A stretch of DNA of 14,413 nt from CAZRNB01 sp964601355 (GCA_964601355.1 CAZRNB010000079.1:1-14413), one strand, 5' to 3'; positions 5,841 through 12,645 are shown, counted from the first letter of the stretch. Made by a program: numbers and translations. The notes: generated by a model from the sequence alone, not told the origin.

Positions 5841-6136
5841 GAATCGAATTTCTCGATCCGGCAAAGAAGGAATTTGCGGAGGCCATAGCTTATTACAACC
5901 AGGAGAGCGAAGGGCTAGGCTACAGATTCGCCGTTGAAGTGGGAAGAACTTTATCTCGTATTGTACAATACCCGCATGCGTGGGCACGCATCTCAAAGCG
6001 TACACGACGTTGTAGAACATGTGGATTTCCCTATGGTGTTATCTACCAGGCCCGCGAGGATGTGATATTGATTGTTGCGGTAATGCACCTTCACAGACGC
6101 CCAAATTCCTGGAAGTCCAGATTGCGTGCAAAATAG
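5837..6136 (+). CDS. RelE/ParE-family toxin
   Basis: A 99-residue basic protein of the RelE/ParE fold (plasmid stabilisation family PF05016). The N-terminus MRIEFLDPAKKEFAEAIAYYNQ is the standard first strand and helix. The C-terminal strand VAVMHLHRRPNSWKSR corresponds to the family's H..R.P..W..R pattern. Members either cleave mRNA at the ribosome or poison gyrase; the sequence does not tell which. The gene overlaps the antitoxin by 4 nt and its stop lies only 11 nt from the stop of the convergent DUF434 gene. The reading frame appears intact, so the module is probably functional. Confidence 0.87.
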   Translation: MRIEFLDPAKKEFAEAIAYYNQESEGLGYRFAVEVGRTLSRIVQYPHAWARISKRTRRCRTCGFPYGVIYQAREDVILIVAVMHLHRRPNSWKSRLRAK

Positions 6137-6147
6137 AAATGCAAAAA

Positions 6148-6876
6148 TTATACATAGACGCCAGATAGGTCAATCACGATTGCAGGGGGGAGTTTCTGGT
6201 TGATGATCTCAGCGGCGAGGTTGGTCCATTTCAGGCAGCCATCGAGCACAACACTATCACTGCTGGCTACAATCGCATCACCTTTTATCAGGACTGCATC
6301 AGGGCTTGTTACAAGCTCAATTTCCCAAACCCAAACATTTTTTTGAGCTAATTCGCCGATTAGCGTTTTTAATCGCCCACTATTAGAAACCGGGCTATCA
6401 AGCAGACAGAGGGCTTTTGTCACGCCAATTTCTTTTAAGAAACTACCTATCAATTTCACAGCCGGTATTGTCTCGGTCACTTTGCGATACGTTCCGTGAA
6501 TACTTGCCAGGTCTCGAAAGCATCCATCACGACCCTTAAAAATCACCCCCCCACTCATAGCCGCTTCGATGGTTATCAAAACATTATAACCATCAATAGC
6601 AACAGCCTGACCAGCGAGGTCGGCGACTTTGACCTCGCGCCCTTTGCGAGAGGCAAGCTGCTGGTCGGAGCAGGCGCTTCGCATAATGGCCAATCTCTGC
6701 CTCTCGGTGAGTGAAAACCTATCGCCTACTAATTTCAGGGCACTTTTTCCCGAATAGCCTTTTGTCAGCAGGAGTGAAAAATCAGCAAGCGCAGACCGCA
6801 AGTCAGGAATCTTACTCTGAGAAAACAACTTCTCGTCCTCGGGATGTGGGCCTCTATGTGTTCGTTTGTCAGGCAT
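6148..6876 (-). CDS. DUF434 / DUF5616 domain protein
   Basis: A 242-residue protein of the DUF434 family, whose N-terminal hallmark HRGPHPEDEKLF is at residues 7-18. The first half (to about 95) is helical with TERQRLAIMRSACSD. The second half begins with an alpha/beta pattern, AVAIDGYNVLITIEAA, with acidic residues (IDGYN, LLDSP, KGDAIVASSD) arranged as in PIN/NYN-like nuclease folds, which matches what is expected of DUF5616. A nuclease role is inference. The protein has no signal peptide. The ATG at 6876 is chosen because it starts MPDKRTHRG; an upstream in-frame ATG at 6930 would add 18 residues coded by the CGAGATA repeat. The adjacent promoter puts the likely transcript start downstream of that ATG. 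Confidence 0.85.
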   Translation of the reverse strand: MPDKRTHRGPHPEDEKLFSQSKIPDLRSALADFSLLLTKGYSGKSALKLVGDRFSLTERQRLAIMRSACSDQQLASRKGREVKVADLAGQAVAIDGYNVLITIEAAMSGGVIFKGRDGCFRDLASIHGTYRKVTETIPAVKLIGSFLKEIGVTKALCLLDSPVSNSGRLKTLIGELAQKNVWVWEIELVTSPDAVLIKGDAIVASSDSVVLDGCLKWTNLAAEIINQKLPPAIVIDLSGVYV

Positions 6877-6910
6877 AATTCGTATCTCGTATCTCGTATC
6901 TCGTATCTCG
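6877..6910 (-). repeat. Four perfect CGAGATA heptads abutting the DUF434 start
   Basis: On the minus strand CGAGATA occurs four times in a row (6910 down to 6883), then CGAATT, then the ATG at 6876. This is the clearest 7-nt tract in the window. No Shine-Dalgarno sequence is present. Confidence 0.9.
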
Positions 6911-6914
6911 CAAT

Positions 6915-6943
6915 ATGATAATTCCGCCACCGACGATAAGCAA
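6915..6943 (-). promoter_or_regulatory. Candidate promoter for the DUF434 gene
   Basis: On the minus strand TTGCTT (6943-6938) and TATCAT (6920-6915) are 17 nt apart. Transcription would begin near 6908, so the 5' UTR would consist almost entirely of the CGAGATA repeats. Confidence 0.4.
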
Positions 6944-6960
6944 GCAATGTAAGAAATAAA

Positions 6961-6989
6961 TTGACTTAAACCTTCATTGCCTCTACTAT
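6961..6989 (+). promoter_or_regulatory. Candidate promoter for the RNase Z-like gene
   Basis: TTGACT at 6961-6966 and TACTAT at 6984-6989 are separated by 17 nt. The start would be near 6996, at the beginning of the first of two 7-nt tracts, giving a leader of about 83 nt. Confidence 0.4.
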
Positions 6990-6996
6990 TGAGAAG

Positions 6997-7031
6997 ACGA
7001 AAAACTTAAAACGCAAAGTGTAAAATTAAGG
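6997..7031 (-). repeat. A-rich heptad tract in the RNase Z-like gene leader
   Basis: ACGAAAA, ACTTAAA, ACGCAAA, GTGTAAA and ATTAAGG run in 7-nt steps. On the minus strand this is the same type as the T-rich tract that follows at 7042, so the two are arranged as an inverted pair around about 10 nt. Confidence 0.65.
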
Positions 7032-7041
7032 AATTCCACAG

Positions 7042-7078
7042 TTTTGACTTTTTACTTTTAAGCTTTTAACTCCTTATT
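7042..7078 (+). repeat. T-rich heptad tract abutting the RNase Z-like gene start
   Basis: TTTTGAC, TTTTTAC, TTTTAAG, CTTTTAA and CTCCTTA, then TT, lead directly into the ATG at 7079. The region is pyrimidine-rich and has no Shine-Dalgarno sequence. Confidence 0.75.
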
Positions 7079-7933
7079 ATGCCCAGTCATAATTTAGCAC
7101 AAATAAAGATAGGCGATTTGGAAATCATCGGCTATTCAGTAGCCGGTGAGGAGACCGTCGTTGCAATACCGCAATTAGATGTCTGCTTCGACATCGGCAA
7201 GGCCCCGGAGCAGATTATCCCCATCAATCACGTTCTGCTTTCGCACGGACACATGGACCACGCTGCGGGCTTTGCATATTACTTATCACAGCGAAATTTT
7301 TGCAGCCTGCCGCCGGGAACGATATTGGCCCCGCAAAACCTACTTGCACCGATGAGAGAAATAATCGACGCCTGGGGCAGATTAGACGGCAATAAAGTGC
7401 CCGGGAATCTGGTCGGCGTAAAAGCCGGCGATGAATACCAGATAAAGCCGAATCTCTTCGCCAAAGTATTCCCAACTAAACACGGCAGCGACTCAGTCGG
7501 CTTCTGCCTTATCGAAAAACGGAAAAAAATAAAAAAAGAATACGCCAGGCTCAACGGGCCGCAAATCGTTGAGCTAAAAAAGCAGGGAATCCAGATCGAC
7601 TACCCGCTTGAGCTACCGATTGTCACATATATTGGCGACACTCAATACGTCGATTTTTCTCAGTTGAATTACATCACAGAGAGCAAAATCCTGATAGCCG
7701 AGTGCACGTTTTACGAGACAGACCATACCGGAAGGGCTGATGCCGGCAAACACATGCACATCAACGAATTTGCAAAGCTGCTCGAAAAGCTGCAAAACGA
7801 GCACATTATTATTGCTCATACAACTCAGCGCACGCCGATGCGAGAGATTCACAAAATACTAAAAGAGTCCCTGTCACCGGATAAATACAGCAAAACGACC
7901 CTGCTGATGGCCAACAGGTCGAACCTGCGGTAA
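7079..7933 (+). CDS. RNase Z-like metallo-beta-lactamase-fold hydrolase
   Basis: A 284-residue cytoplasmic metallo-hydrolase with two metal sites. The signature HGHMDH is at 56-61. Further ligands are likely His135 (PTKHG), Asp187 (YIGDTQ) and His247 (AHTTQRT). AECTF at 208-212 and HMHINEF at 225-231 are features shared with RNase Z, which trims the 3' end of tRNA precursors. The last motif in true RNase Z is usually HFSxRY, here HTTQRT, and there is no clear flexible-arm insertion, so another phosphodiesterase role is possible. The ATG at 7079 follows a 7-nt periodic tract. The stop codon lies inside a hairpin, and GH5 begins 44 nt later, so read-through transcription into GH5 is possible. 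Confidence 0.85.
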   Translation: MPSHNLAQIKIGDLEIIGYSVAGEETVVAIPQLDVCFDIGKAPEQIIPINHVLLSHGHMDHAAGFAYYLSQRNFCSLPPGTILAPQNLLAPMREIIDAWGRLDGNKVPGNLVGVKAGDEYQIKPNLFAKVFPTKHGSDSVGFCLIEKRKKIKKEYARLNGPQIVELKKQGIQIDYPLELPIVTYIGDTQYVDFSQLNYITESKILIAECTFYETDHTGRADAGKHMHINEFAKLLEKLQNEHIIIAHTTQRTPMREIHKILKESLSPDKYSKTTLLMANRSNLR

Positions 7934-7942
7934 AACCGCAGG
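7924..7942. repeat. Hairpin overlapping the stop codon of the RNase Z-like gene
   Basis: CCTGCGGT, loop AAA, ACCGCAGG form a perfect 8-bp stem that includes the TAA stop (7931-7933). No T run follows, so it is a weak terminator at best. It may instead be a mini palindromic repeat or an mRNA 3'-end stabiliser before GH5. Confidence 0.6.
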
Positions 7943-7977
7943 CTAAATATGAATTAGTAAGAGAATTGGAGGTCATA

Positions 7978-9066
7978 ATGAAAAATATCATTACACTCTC
8001 GGTCTTTTGTTTGATGTTTATAACGATTTCAAATAACACGCTACTCTCTTCACAGAAGAACCCAGGCGATTCGAAGGAATGGTGGAACATACCGTATCCT
8101 CATAGATTCAACGCTGAAACAATTAAGAATAAGCTAAGTTTCATTCACGTCGAAGGAAATAAGTTTGTCGATGAAAAGGGAAATCGTGTCATTTTTAGAG
8201 GAGTCAATATTTCCGACCCGGACAAAATCCAGAAAAACGGCCATTGGACCAAAAAACACTTTGAAGTAATAAAAGAATGGGGCGCTAATATCGTTCGAGT
8301 GCCGGTGCATCCTGTAGCATGGCGAGAGCGTGGTAAAGAAGAATACTTTAAGCTATTGGACCAAGCTGTTACCTGGGCCTCCGAGCTTGAGCTGTACTTA
8401 ATAATCGAGTGGCACTCTATCGGGAATCTGGAAACCGGCCTTTTTCAGCATCCAATGTATAACACCACCAAACAGGAAACATTTAATTTCTGGAGGAGCG
8501 TTGCCTTCCGTTATCAAAATGTTCCAACCATCGCCTTCTATGAAATCTTTAACGAACCTACAGTATATAATGGACAACTGGGACGCATGACCTGGGCTGA
8601 ATGGAAAAAAATTAATGAAGAGATCATTCATATCATATTTTCGCACAATAAAAAAGTTGTTCCATTAGTTGCCGGCCTGAATTGGGGCTATGACCTTACG
8701 CCAGTTAGAGAAAATCCGATTGATATAGAAGGAATCGGATACGTTTCTCATCCATATCCGCAAAAGACATCGGCTCCGTTTGAAAAGAACTGGGAAAGGG
8801 ATTTTGGCTTCGTGACCGATAAATACCCGTTGTTCGCCACGGAGTTTGGATTTATGGCCGCAGAAGACCCTGGGGCACATGTCCCCGTGATTAGTGATGA
8901 GGAATACGGCAAAACGCTTATCAATTATTTTAAGAAAAAGGGCATATCATGGACGCCATGGTGCTTTGATCCCGATTGGCCACCGCAATTGATTTCAGAC
9001 TGGAATTACACTCCTACAAAACAAGGTGCGTTCTTCAAAAAAGTTATGCTTGATTGGGAGAAGTAA
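7978..9066 (+). CDS. Secreted glycoside hydrolase family 5 (endo-beta-glucanase/mannanase type)
   Basis: A 362-residue exported enzyme. Residues 1 to about 26 are a signal peptide (MKNIITLSVFCLMFITI), followed by a single GH5 catalytic domain. FRGVNISDP and WGANIVRVPVHP are the first barrel strands. The acid/base is Glu193 in FYEIFNEP and the nucleophile is Glu289 in LFATEFGF. HPYP at 258-261 is the usual His/Tyr motif. Family 5 covers cellulases, mannanases and others; the subfamily cannot be told by eye, but a GH26 mannanase nearby favours beta-mannan or glucomannan. The ATG at 7978 is set by GGAGG at 7968-7972; the TTG at 7966 lies within that ribosome site. The last residues, FFKKVMLDWEK, nearly match the C-terminus of the CE2 protein at 13902. 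Confidence 0.9.
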   Translation: MKNIITLSVFCLMFITISNNTLLSSQKNPGDSKEWWNIPYPHRFNAETIKNKLSFIHVEGNKFVDEKGNRVIFRGVNISDPDKIQKNGHWTKKHFEVIKEWGANIVRVPVHPVAWRERGKEEYFKLLDQAVTWASELELYLIIEWHSIGNLETGLFQHPMYNTTKQETFNFWRSVAFRYQNVPTIAFYEIFNEPTVYNGQLGRMTWAEWKKINEEIIHIIFSHNKKVVPLVAGLNWGYDLTPVRENPIDIEGIGYVSHPYPQKTSAPFEKNWERDFGFVTDKYPLFATEFGFMAAEDPGAHVPVISDEEYGKTLINYFKKKGISWTPWCFDPDWPPQLISDWNYTPTKQGAFFKKVMLDWEK

Positions 9067-9119
9067 GCCGAGTTTTTTGATCCTCAGTCCCCAAATTACT
9101 CTGTAGAATTGATGATATG

Positions 9120-9195
9120 TCATTTCGACCGAAGCATCCCCAAGGGACGCGAAGTGGAGACACGAAGCAAAGCGGAGAGCCCCGAAGGGAAATCT
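9120..9195. repeat. Dispersed repeat, TCATTTCGACC ... GGGAAATCT
   Basis: The block starts TCATTTCGACCGAAGC and ends GGGAAATCT, with inner CGAAG/GGAGA motifs. Repeats with these ends are familiar from intergenic DNA of several phyla. It is different from the TCATTGCGAG family that fills the left half of the window, although a half arm of that family lies close by at 9231-9242. Confidence 0.6.
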
Positions 9196-9255
9196 GCTCA
9201 AAAAAGTTTTCTCGACTCGTTTTTTTGGGGGCTTGCAATGACCCCTTTGTGAATT

Positions 9256-9438
9256 CTACGCCAATTTGTAGGCGATTTGTTCATCGAGGATATCTTTGAC
9301 GGTAAGTGCGATAATGCTCTTTCCGGTCTTCTTGAAAAAAGCCAATAAGTTCCAGGTTCTTCAAGAATTGCGTGCCTTTTGAGTTGACAACGATGCGGCA
9401 ATCGCGTATACCCAACACAAGAATAAAACGCAATATTG
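9256..9438 (-). pseudogene. Frameshifted remnant of an unidentified gene
   Basis: On the minus strand one frame reads IRDCRIVVNSKGTQFLKN then LELIGFF. The adjacent frame continues KKTGKSIIALTVKDILDE then QIAYKLA and a TAG stop at 9256-9258. The two join if one T is removed from the homopolymer at about 9335-9340, giving GFFKKTGK. The combined peptide looks like ordinary globular protein, but I do not recognise the family. The upstream end meets a stop codon near 9440 and has no start. A sequencing error in the homopolymer would leave only the 5' truncation. Confidence 0.4.
9384..9412 (+). promoter_or_regulatory. Candidate promoter for the receiver-domain gene
   Basis: TTGACA at 9384-9389 and TATACC at 9407-9412 are 17 nt apart, about 70 nt before the ATG at 9483. 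The -35 box is perfect and the -10 box is 4 of 6. The site overlaps the possible minus-strand gene remnant. Confidence 0.4.
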
Positions 9439-9482
9439 TGGTCGATTATATTTCAGGCCTCTAATACAGGAGTCTATTTAGG

Positions 9483-10268
9483 ATGAACAGCGACCTGAAG
9501 CCATTTGGCGAAACCGCTAAGGGACTCGCCAAGAATCCTCTTGGAATCATTGCCCTATTTATCGTTCTTGTTTACGGCTTTGCATCACTTGTGACGGCGT
9601 TTGGGAGTTCACTAACTTCGGGGGAGAGATTGCCACTCGTCTATTTTCTCGTCTTCTTCCCCGTTTTGGTGCTTGGGGTATTTTCATGGCTGGTCAGCCG
9701 CCACCCAGGACAGCTCTATGGCCCAAGCGATTACAAGAACGAAGAGAACTACATACGAATGCAGCTTGCTGCCGCAGCTTCTTTAGCGGCCGCGACCACA
9801 AAACACCCCGAGACTAGTGCTGAAGCAATGGATTTCACCCAAATTGCTGATGCAATTAGAGAGGCATCACCGAGTAGTCACAGGCCTGCCAACTCATGGC
9901 AGAACCGCATTCTTTGGGTTGATGATTGGCCAGAAAACAACGTATATGAGCGAAAGGCATTTGAAGCATTTGGACTATCCTTCTCTCTCGCCCTCTCTAC
10001 AAATGAGGCACTTGAGCTGCTGAAACGAAGTAAGTTCGCGGCTATTATCTCTGACATGGGCAGACGTGAAGGCCCACGAGAGGGATACGTTTTACTAGAA
10101 TCTATTCGAAAGCAGGGTGATAGAACTCCGTTTTTCATTTATGCCAAGTCTAATGCTCCCGAACATAAACGAGAAGCATCCGAACGCGGTGCTCAGGGTA
10201 GCACCAATGATCCACAAGAGCTATTCGAGTTTGTAACAAAATCTGTGATAAAGCGAGCGAGTGAATAA
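9483..10268 (+). CDS. Membrane-anchored receiver (REC-like) domain protein
   Basis: A 261-residue protein. Two transmembrane helices, at about 20-40 and 51-72, form a short hairpin anchor with conserved-looking text (NPLGIIALFIVLVYG, VLVLGVFSWLVSRH). A linker (about 75-138, Ala-rich) leads to a cytoplasmic CheY-like receiver (141-258): WVDDWPEN supplies the acidic pair Asp147/Asp148, and IISDMG gives phospho-acceptor Asp191. The switch positions are altered: Tyr220 stands where Thr or Ser is expected (FFIYAKS), and the lysine of the usual KP motif is replaced in GSTNDPQEL. No histidine kinase or DNA-binding domain is encoded here. I recall the same N-terminal anchor on other bacterial signalling or defence-like proteins (unchecked). 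CAGGAG at 9467-9472 supports the start. A protease gene follows. Confidence 0.8.
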   Translation: MNSDLKPFGETAKGLAKNPLGIIALFIVLVYGFASLVTAFGSSLTSGERLPLVYFLVFFPVLVLGVFSWLVSRHPGQLYGPSDYKNEENYIRMQLAAAASLAAATTKHPETSAEAMDFTQIADAIREASPSSHRPANSWQNRILWVDDWPENNVYERKAFEAFGLSFSLALSTNEALELLKRSKFAAIISDMGRREGPREGYVLLESIRKQGDRTPFFIYAKSNAPEHKREASERGAQGSTNDPQELFEFVTKSVIKRASE

Positions 10269-10394
10269 TTCAGGTCCAACAATGGGCGGGAAAGAAAATG
10301 AAAGCATCCAGTCGGTTCATCGTTTAAGATTTTTAGATAAGCGTCTTAATAGAAATAAATAGCGCGGATAACAACAGCCATCATAGGTGGGAAT

Positions 10395-11264
10395 ATGCAG
10401 GAAAATCAAGGAAAATTATGGTGGGCTGATGAAATTAGGGCAAGAATATTTAACACTCGTATCCAGAAGCATATTCTGTCTTTAAGCGTAGCATATTTGA
10501 TAAAAGGCATTCCAAAAACATGTTGGATTTCGGGTTTCCTTGTTCATACTAAAGGCCTTTTAATATGGATGACCGCTGGCCATGTCTTAAAGGAACTTGA
10601 AAAACTTCTACAAAGTAATGAAGTAAATGGTATTAAGGCAAGATGGATTGATAACTGCCCAAAAAAGGAAGCACAATTTATTCCCTGTGATTACCAAAGT
10701 CTCCGAAGGACTCCAATCGAAGTTGAGGGGTATGATTTTGGAATTGTCCTATTATCTAGATTTTATGCTGATCCAATCTTAAAGGTTAAAGAAAACGTGC
10801 CCTTAACTGAATCTCATTGGAGACTTGATGATGGCTTTGAGGCAGAAGGATATTACCTTGTCGGACTTCCTCAAGAATTCACCGAATTAAAGCAAATAAG
10901 CGACGATTCTGAAAGATATGAATTTAGATCATCTGGTACCGTTGTATCAATACCATTGACGAAAGAGGATCGGACTATACATCAATCAGAAGACGATTTT
11001 TGGAAGTACGAGTACAATTTCTATGGTCGGGTTTTTCCTATTAAAAATGATGATGGTAATTTCCTTACAGATATTTCGGGAATGAGTGGCGGCCCAATAT
11101 TTGGTATACGTAATATTGATGAGAATAAATTTGAATACAGAATAATTGCTCTTCAAAGTTGTTGGTTACCACAAAGCAAGTTTACAAGAGGTACGCGTTT
11201 CGATAAGGTAATAGATATTTTAAACCGTGCTATAGAACTTGCAATTTCCTCGAATAGGGGATAA
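10395..11264 (+). CDS. Cytoplasmic trypsin-like serine protease
   Basis: A 289-residue protein with a trypsin-type triad in the correct order: His63 in WMTAGHVL, Asp114 in YDFGIVLL and Ser231 in ISGMSGGPIFG. GMSGGP is the typical serine motif of bacterial trypsin-like proteases. There is no signal peptide, membrane segment, PDZ domain or other appended domain, so it should act in the cytoplasm, unlike HtrA/Deg. The target is unknown. A GGTGG ribosome site at 10386-10390 lies 4 nt before the ATG. The gene lies 126 nt after the receiver gene on the same strand. It is visibly more AT-rich than the GH26 gene beside it, which suggests separate origin. I cannot assign it to a named system. Confidence 0.75.
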   Translation: MQENQGKLWWADEIRARIFNTRIQKHILSLSVAYLIKGIPKTCWISGFLVHTKGLLIWMTAGHVLKELEKLLQSNEVNGIKARWIDNCPKKEAQFIPCDYQSLRRTPIEVEGYDFGIVLLSRFYADPILKVKENVPLTESHWRLDDGFEAEGYYLVGLPQEFTELKQISDDSERYEFRSSGTVVSIPLTKEDRTIHQSEDDFWKYEYNFYGRVFPIKNDDGNFLTDISGMSGGPIFGIRNIDENKFEYRIIALQSCWLPQSKFTRGTRFDKVIDILNRAIELAISSNRG

Positions 11265-11357
11265 ATTTCATAGAATTCTTGATCAACATATCTAGTGACA
11301 CCATACCAATTTCCTTTTACTGGCGGGTGGCAGGCTCAAAGCCACAACTCAGTTCGG

Positions 11358-11366
11358 TGCTATAAT
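11358..11366 (+). promoter_or_regulatory. Extended -10 promoter candidate upstream of GH26
   Basis: TGCTATAAT is a perfect extended -10 (TGnTATAAT). No -35 box is present, as is common for this promoter type. A transcript from here would have a leader of about 150 nt to the GH26 gene. Confidence 0.35.
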
Positions 11367-11442
11367 TAAATCTGGAAGTATATAACTCATGACTTTTTTC
11401 AAAAACCGGCATGAAATAATTGCATTGCAGACTGAAAATCAA

Positions 11443-11470
11443 TTGAAACCACATAAACAATAATTAGAAT
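11443..11470 (+). promoter_or_regulatory. Proximal promoter candidate for GH26
   Basis: TTGAAA at 11443-11448 and TAGAAT at 11465-11470 are 16 nt apart, each 5 of 6 to consensus. The start would be near 11477, about 44 nt before the ATG. The same TTGAAA-N16 layout precedes the CE2 gene. Confidence 0.5.
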
Positions 11471-11520
11471 AGGAGAAACAGGTTGTATAGTATTGTTCAT
11501 CAAGAAAGGGGATACAAACC

Positions 11521-12645
11521 ATGAATTTCAGGCAAATCACTTTGACTCTGCTAACGGGACTATTTTGTATAGGTGCCTCATCGCTGTTCGGCTCCGAGAG
11601 CTCTATTAAGCCGGTGACTCCTAATGCGTCGCCGCAGGCCAAGGCGCTGCTGCAACTCTTGTACAGCATTTCAGGAAAGTACACAATGACCGGCCAGCAT
11701 AACTATCCGAATACGAAAGACGCCTCCACCCAGCAGGCAACCAAGTATTCCGGCAAGACTCCGGCACTCTATAGCCAGGACTGGGGCTTTGCTGCACCTG
11801 GGGACAAGGATGCAGTGGCCGCCAGACCGGACATCGTCGAAGAGGTCAAGCGGCAGCACAAGTCAGGCTCGATCATTACTATATGCTGGCACGCAGTACC
11901 GCCGACGGCTGATGAGCCTGTCACTTTCCAGCCGAAGAAGGGTGCGCCTGCGCCGGACAAGCTCGCCAGTGTGCAAGGCCGGCTCACGGATGAACAATTC
12001 AATGATGTGCTCACCCCGGGTACGGAGCTATATAATCGCTGGTGCGCGCAGGTTGACACTATTGCGGCGTACTTGAAGCAGCTTCAGGATGCGAACGTCC
12101 CCATATTGTGGCGGCCGTACCACGAGATGAACGGCGAATGGTTCTGGTGGGGCGGCCGGCGAGGAGAACGCAGCACAGCGGCACTCTACCGCCAGCTATT
12201 CGACAGGTATGTGAACCATCACAAGCTTAACAATCTAATCTGGGTCTGGAGCGTTGACAGGCCAAGCACTGCGAACAGGCAGTTCGCTGACTACTTCCCT
12301 GGCAGCAGCTACCTCGACGTTGTCTCATTGGACGTCTATGGCAGCGACTTTAAGCAGTCCTATTATGACGACCTGCTCAAATTAGCGGATGGCAAACCGC
12401 TCGCCCTTGCTGAGGTGGGAAACCCGCCATCGCCGGAGGTTTTGGAGAAGCAGCCGAAGTGGACTTTATATGTGATCTGGGCTGAAATGGTTCGGATGAC
12501 CAAGCAGGAAGTCCTGCAAACCCTGGTCAACAATCCACGCATGCTCAGCATGGAAGACCCTGCTTATCACGAGGCAATAGCCCCCTTCCGTGCCGCGTGC
12601 GGCCTGCCGCTGTTACGCCCTGCGGAGCAGCAGCCTGCGCAATGA
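11521..12645 (+). CDS. Secreted glycoside hydrolase family 26 endo-beta-mannanase
   Basis: A 374-residue exported enzyme that should cleave internal beta-1,4-mannosidic bonds. Residues 1 to about 25 are a signal peptide (FRQITLTLLTGLFCIGASS). The catalytic barrel carries the family signature WRPYHEMNGEWFWWGG (197-212), with acid/base Glu202 after His201, and the nucleophile Glu298 in LALAEVG. TMTGQHNYP near 56-63 and ICWHAVPP at 121-128 are also typical. Length is that of a single-domain mannanase; no carbohydrate-binding module is visible. AAAGGGG at 11505-11511 supports the ATG. The gene is GC-richer than the protease gene upstream. The CE2 esterase gene follows on the same strand after 138 nt. 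Confidence 0.93.
   Translation: MNFRQITLTLLTGLFCIGASSLFGSESSIKPVTPNASPQAKALLQLLYSISGKYTMTGQHNYPNTKDASTQQATKYSGKTPALYSQDWGFAAPGDKDAVAARPDIVEEVKRQHKSGSIITICWHAVPPTADEPVTFQPKKGAPAPDKLASVQGRLTDEQFNDVLTPGTELYNRWCAQVDTIAAYLKQLQDANVPILWRPYHEMNGEWFWWGGRRGERSTAALYRQLFDRYVNHHKLNNLIWVWSVDRPSTANRQFADYFPGSSYLDVVSLDVYGSDFKQSYYDDLLKLADGKPLALAEVGNPPSPEVLEKQPKWTLYVIWAEMVRMTKQEVLQTLVNNPRMLSMEDPAYHEAIAPFRAACGLPLLRPAEQQPAQ

Larger units (their letters stand above)
9067..9482. other. Intergenic region with a second repeat family and a gene remnant
   Basis: These 416 bp contain a TCATTTCGACC...GGAAATCT repeat (9120-9195), a TCATTGCAAG-type arm on the minus strand (9231-9242), a possible minus-strand coding remnant (9256-9438) and a promoter candidate for the receiver gene. 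Several overlapping short open frames across 9044-9299 translate repeat DNA. Confidence 0.6.

Noticed and set aside
6877..7078. CRISPR-like array
   Set aside because: The repeats are contiguous 7-mers without spacers; there are no direct repeats of 20-40 nt and no cas genes.
7924..7942. Rho-independent terminator after the RNase Z-like gene
   Set aside because: The stem is good but no T run follows; reported only as a hairpin.
9044..9299. Short open frames on both strands across the second repeat
   Set aside because: They are produced by the repeat sequence itself and overlap each other in several frames.
10282..10362. 26-codon frame between the receiver and protease genes (starts MGGKENESIQS)
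   Set aside because: There is no good ribosome site, no coupling to either neighbour and no recognisable pattern.
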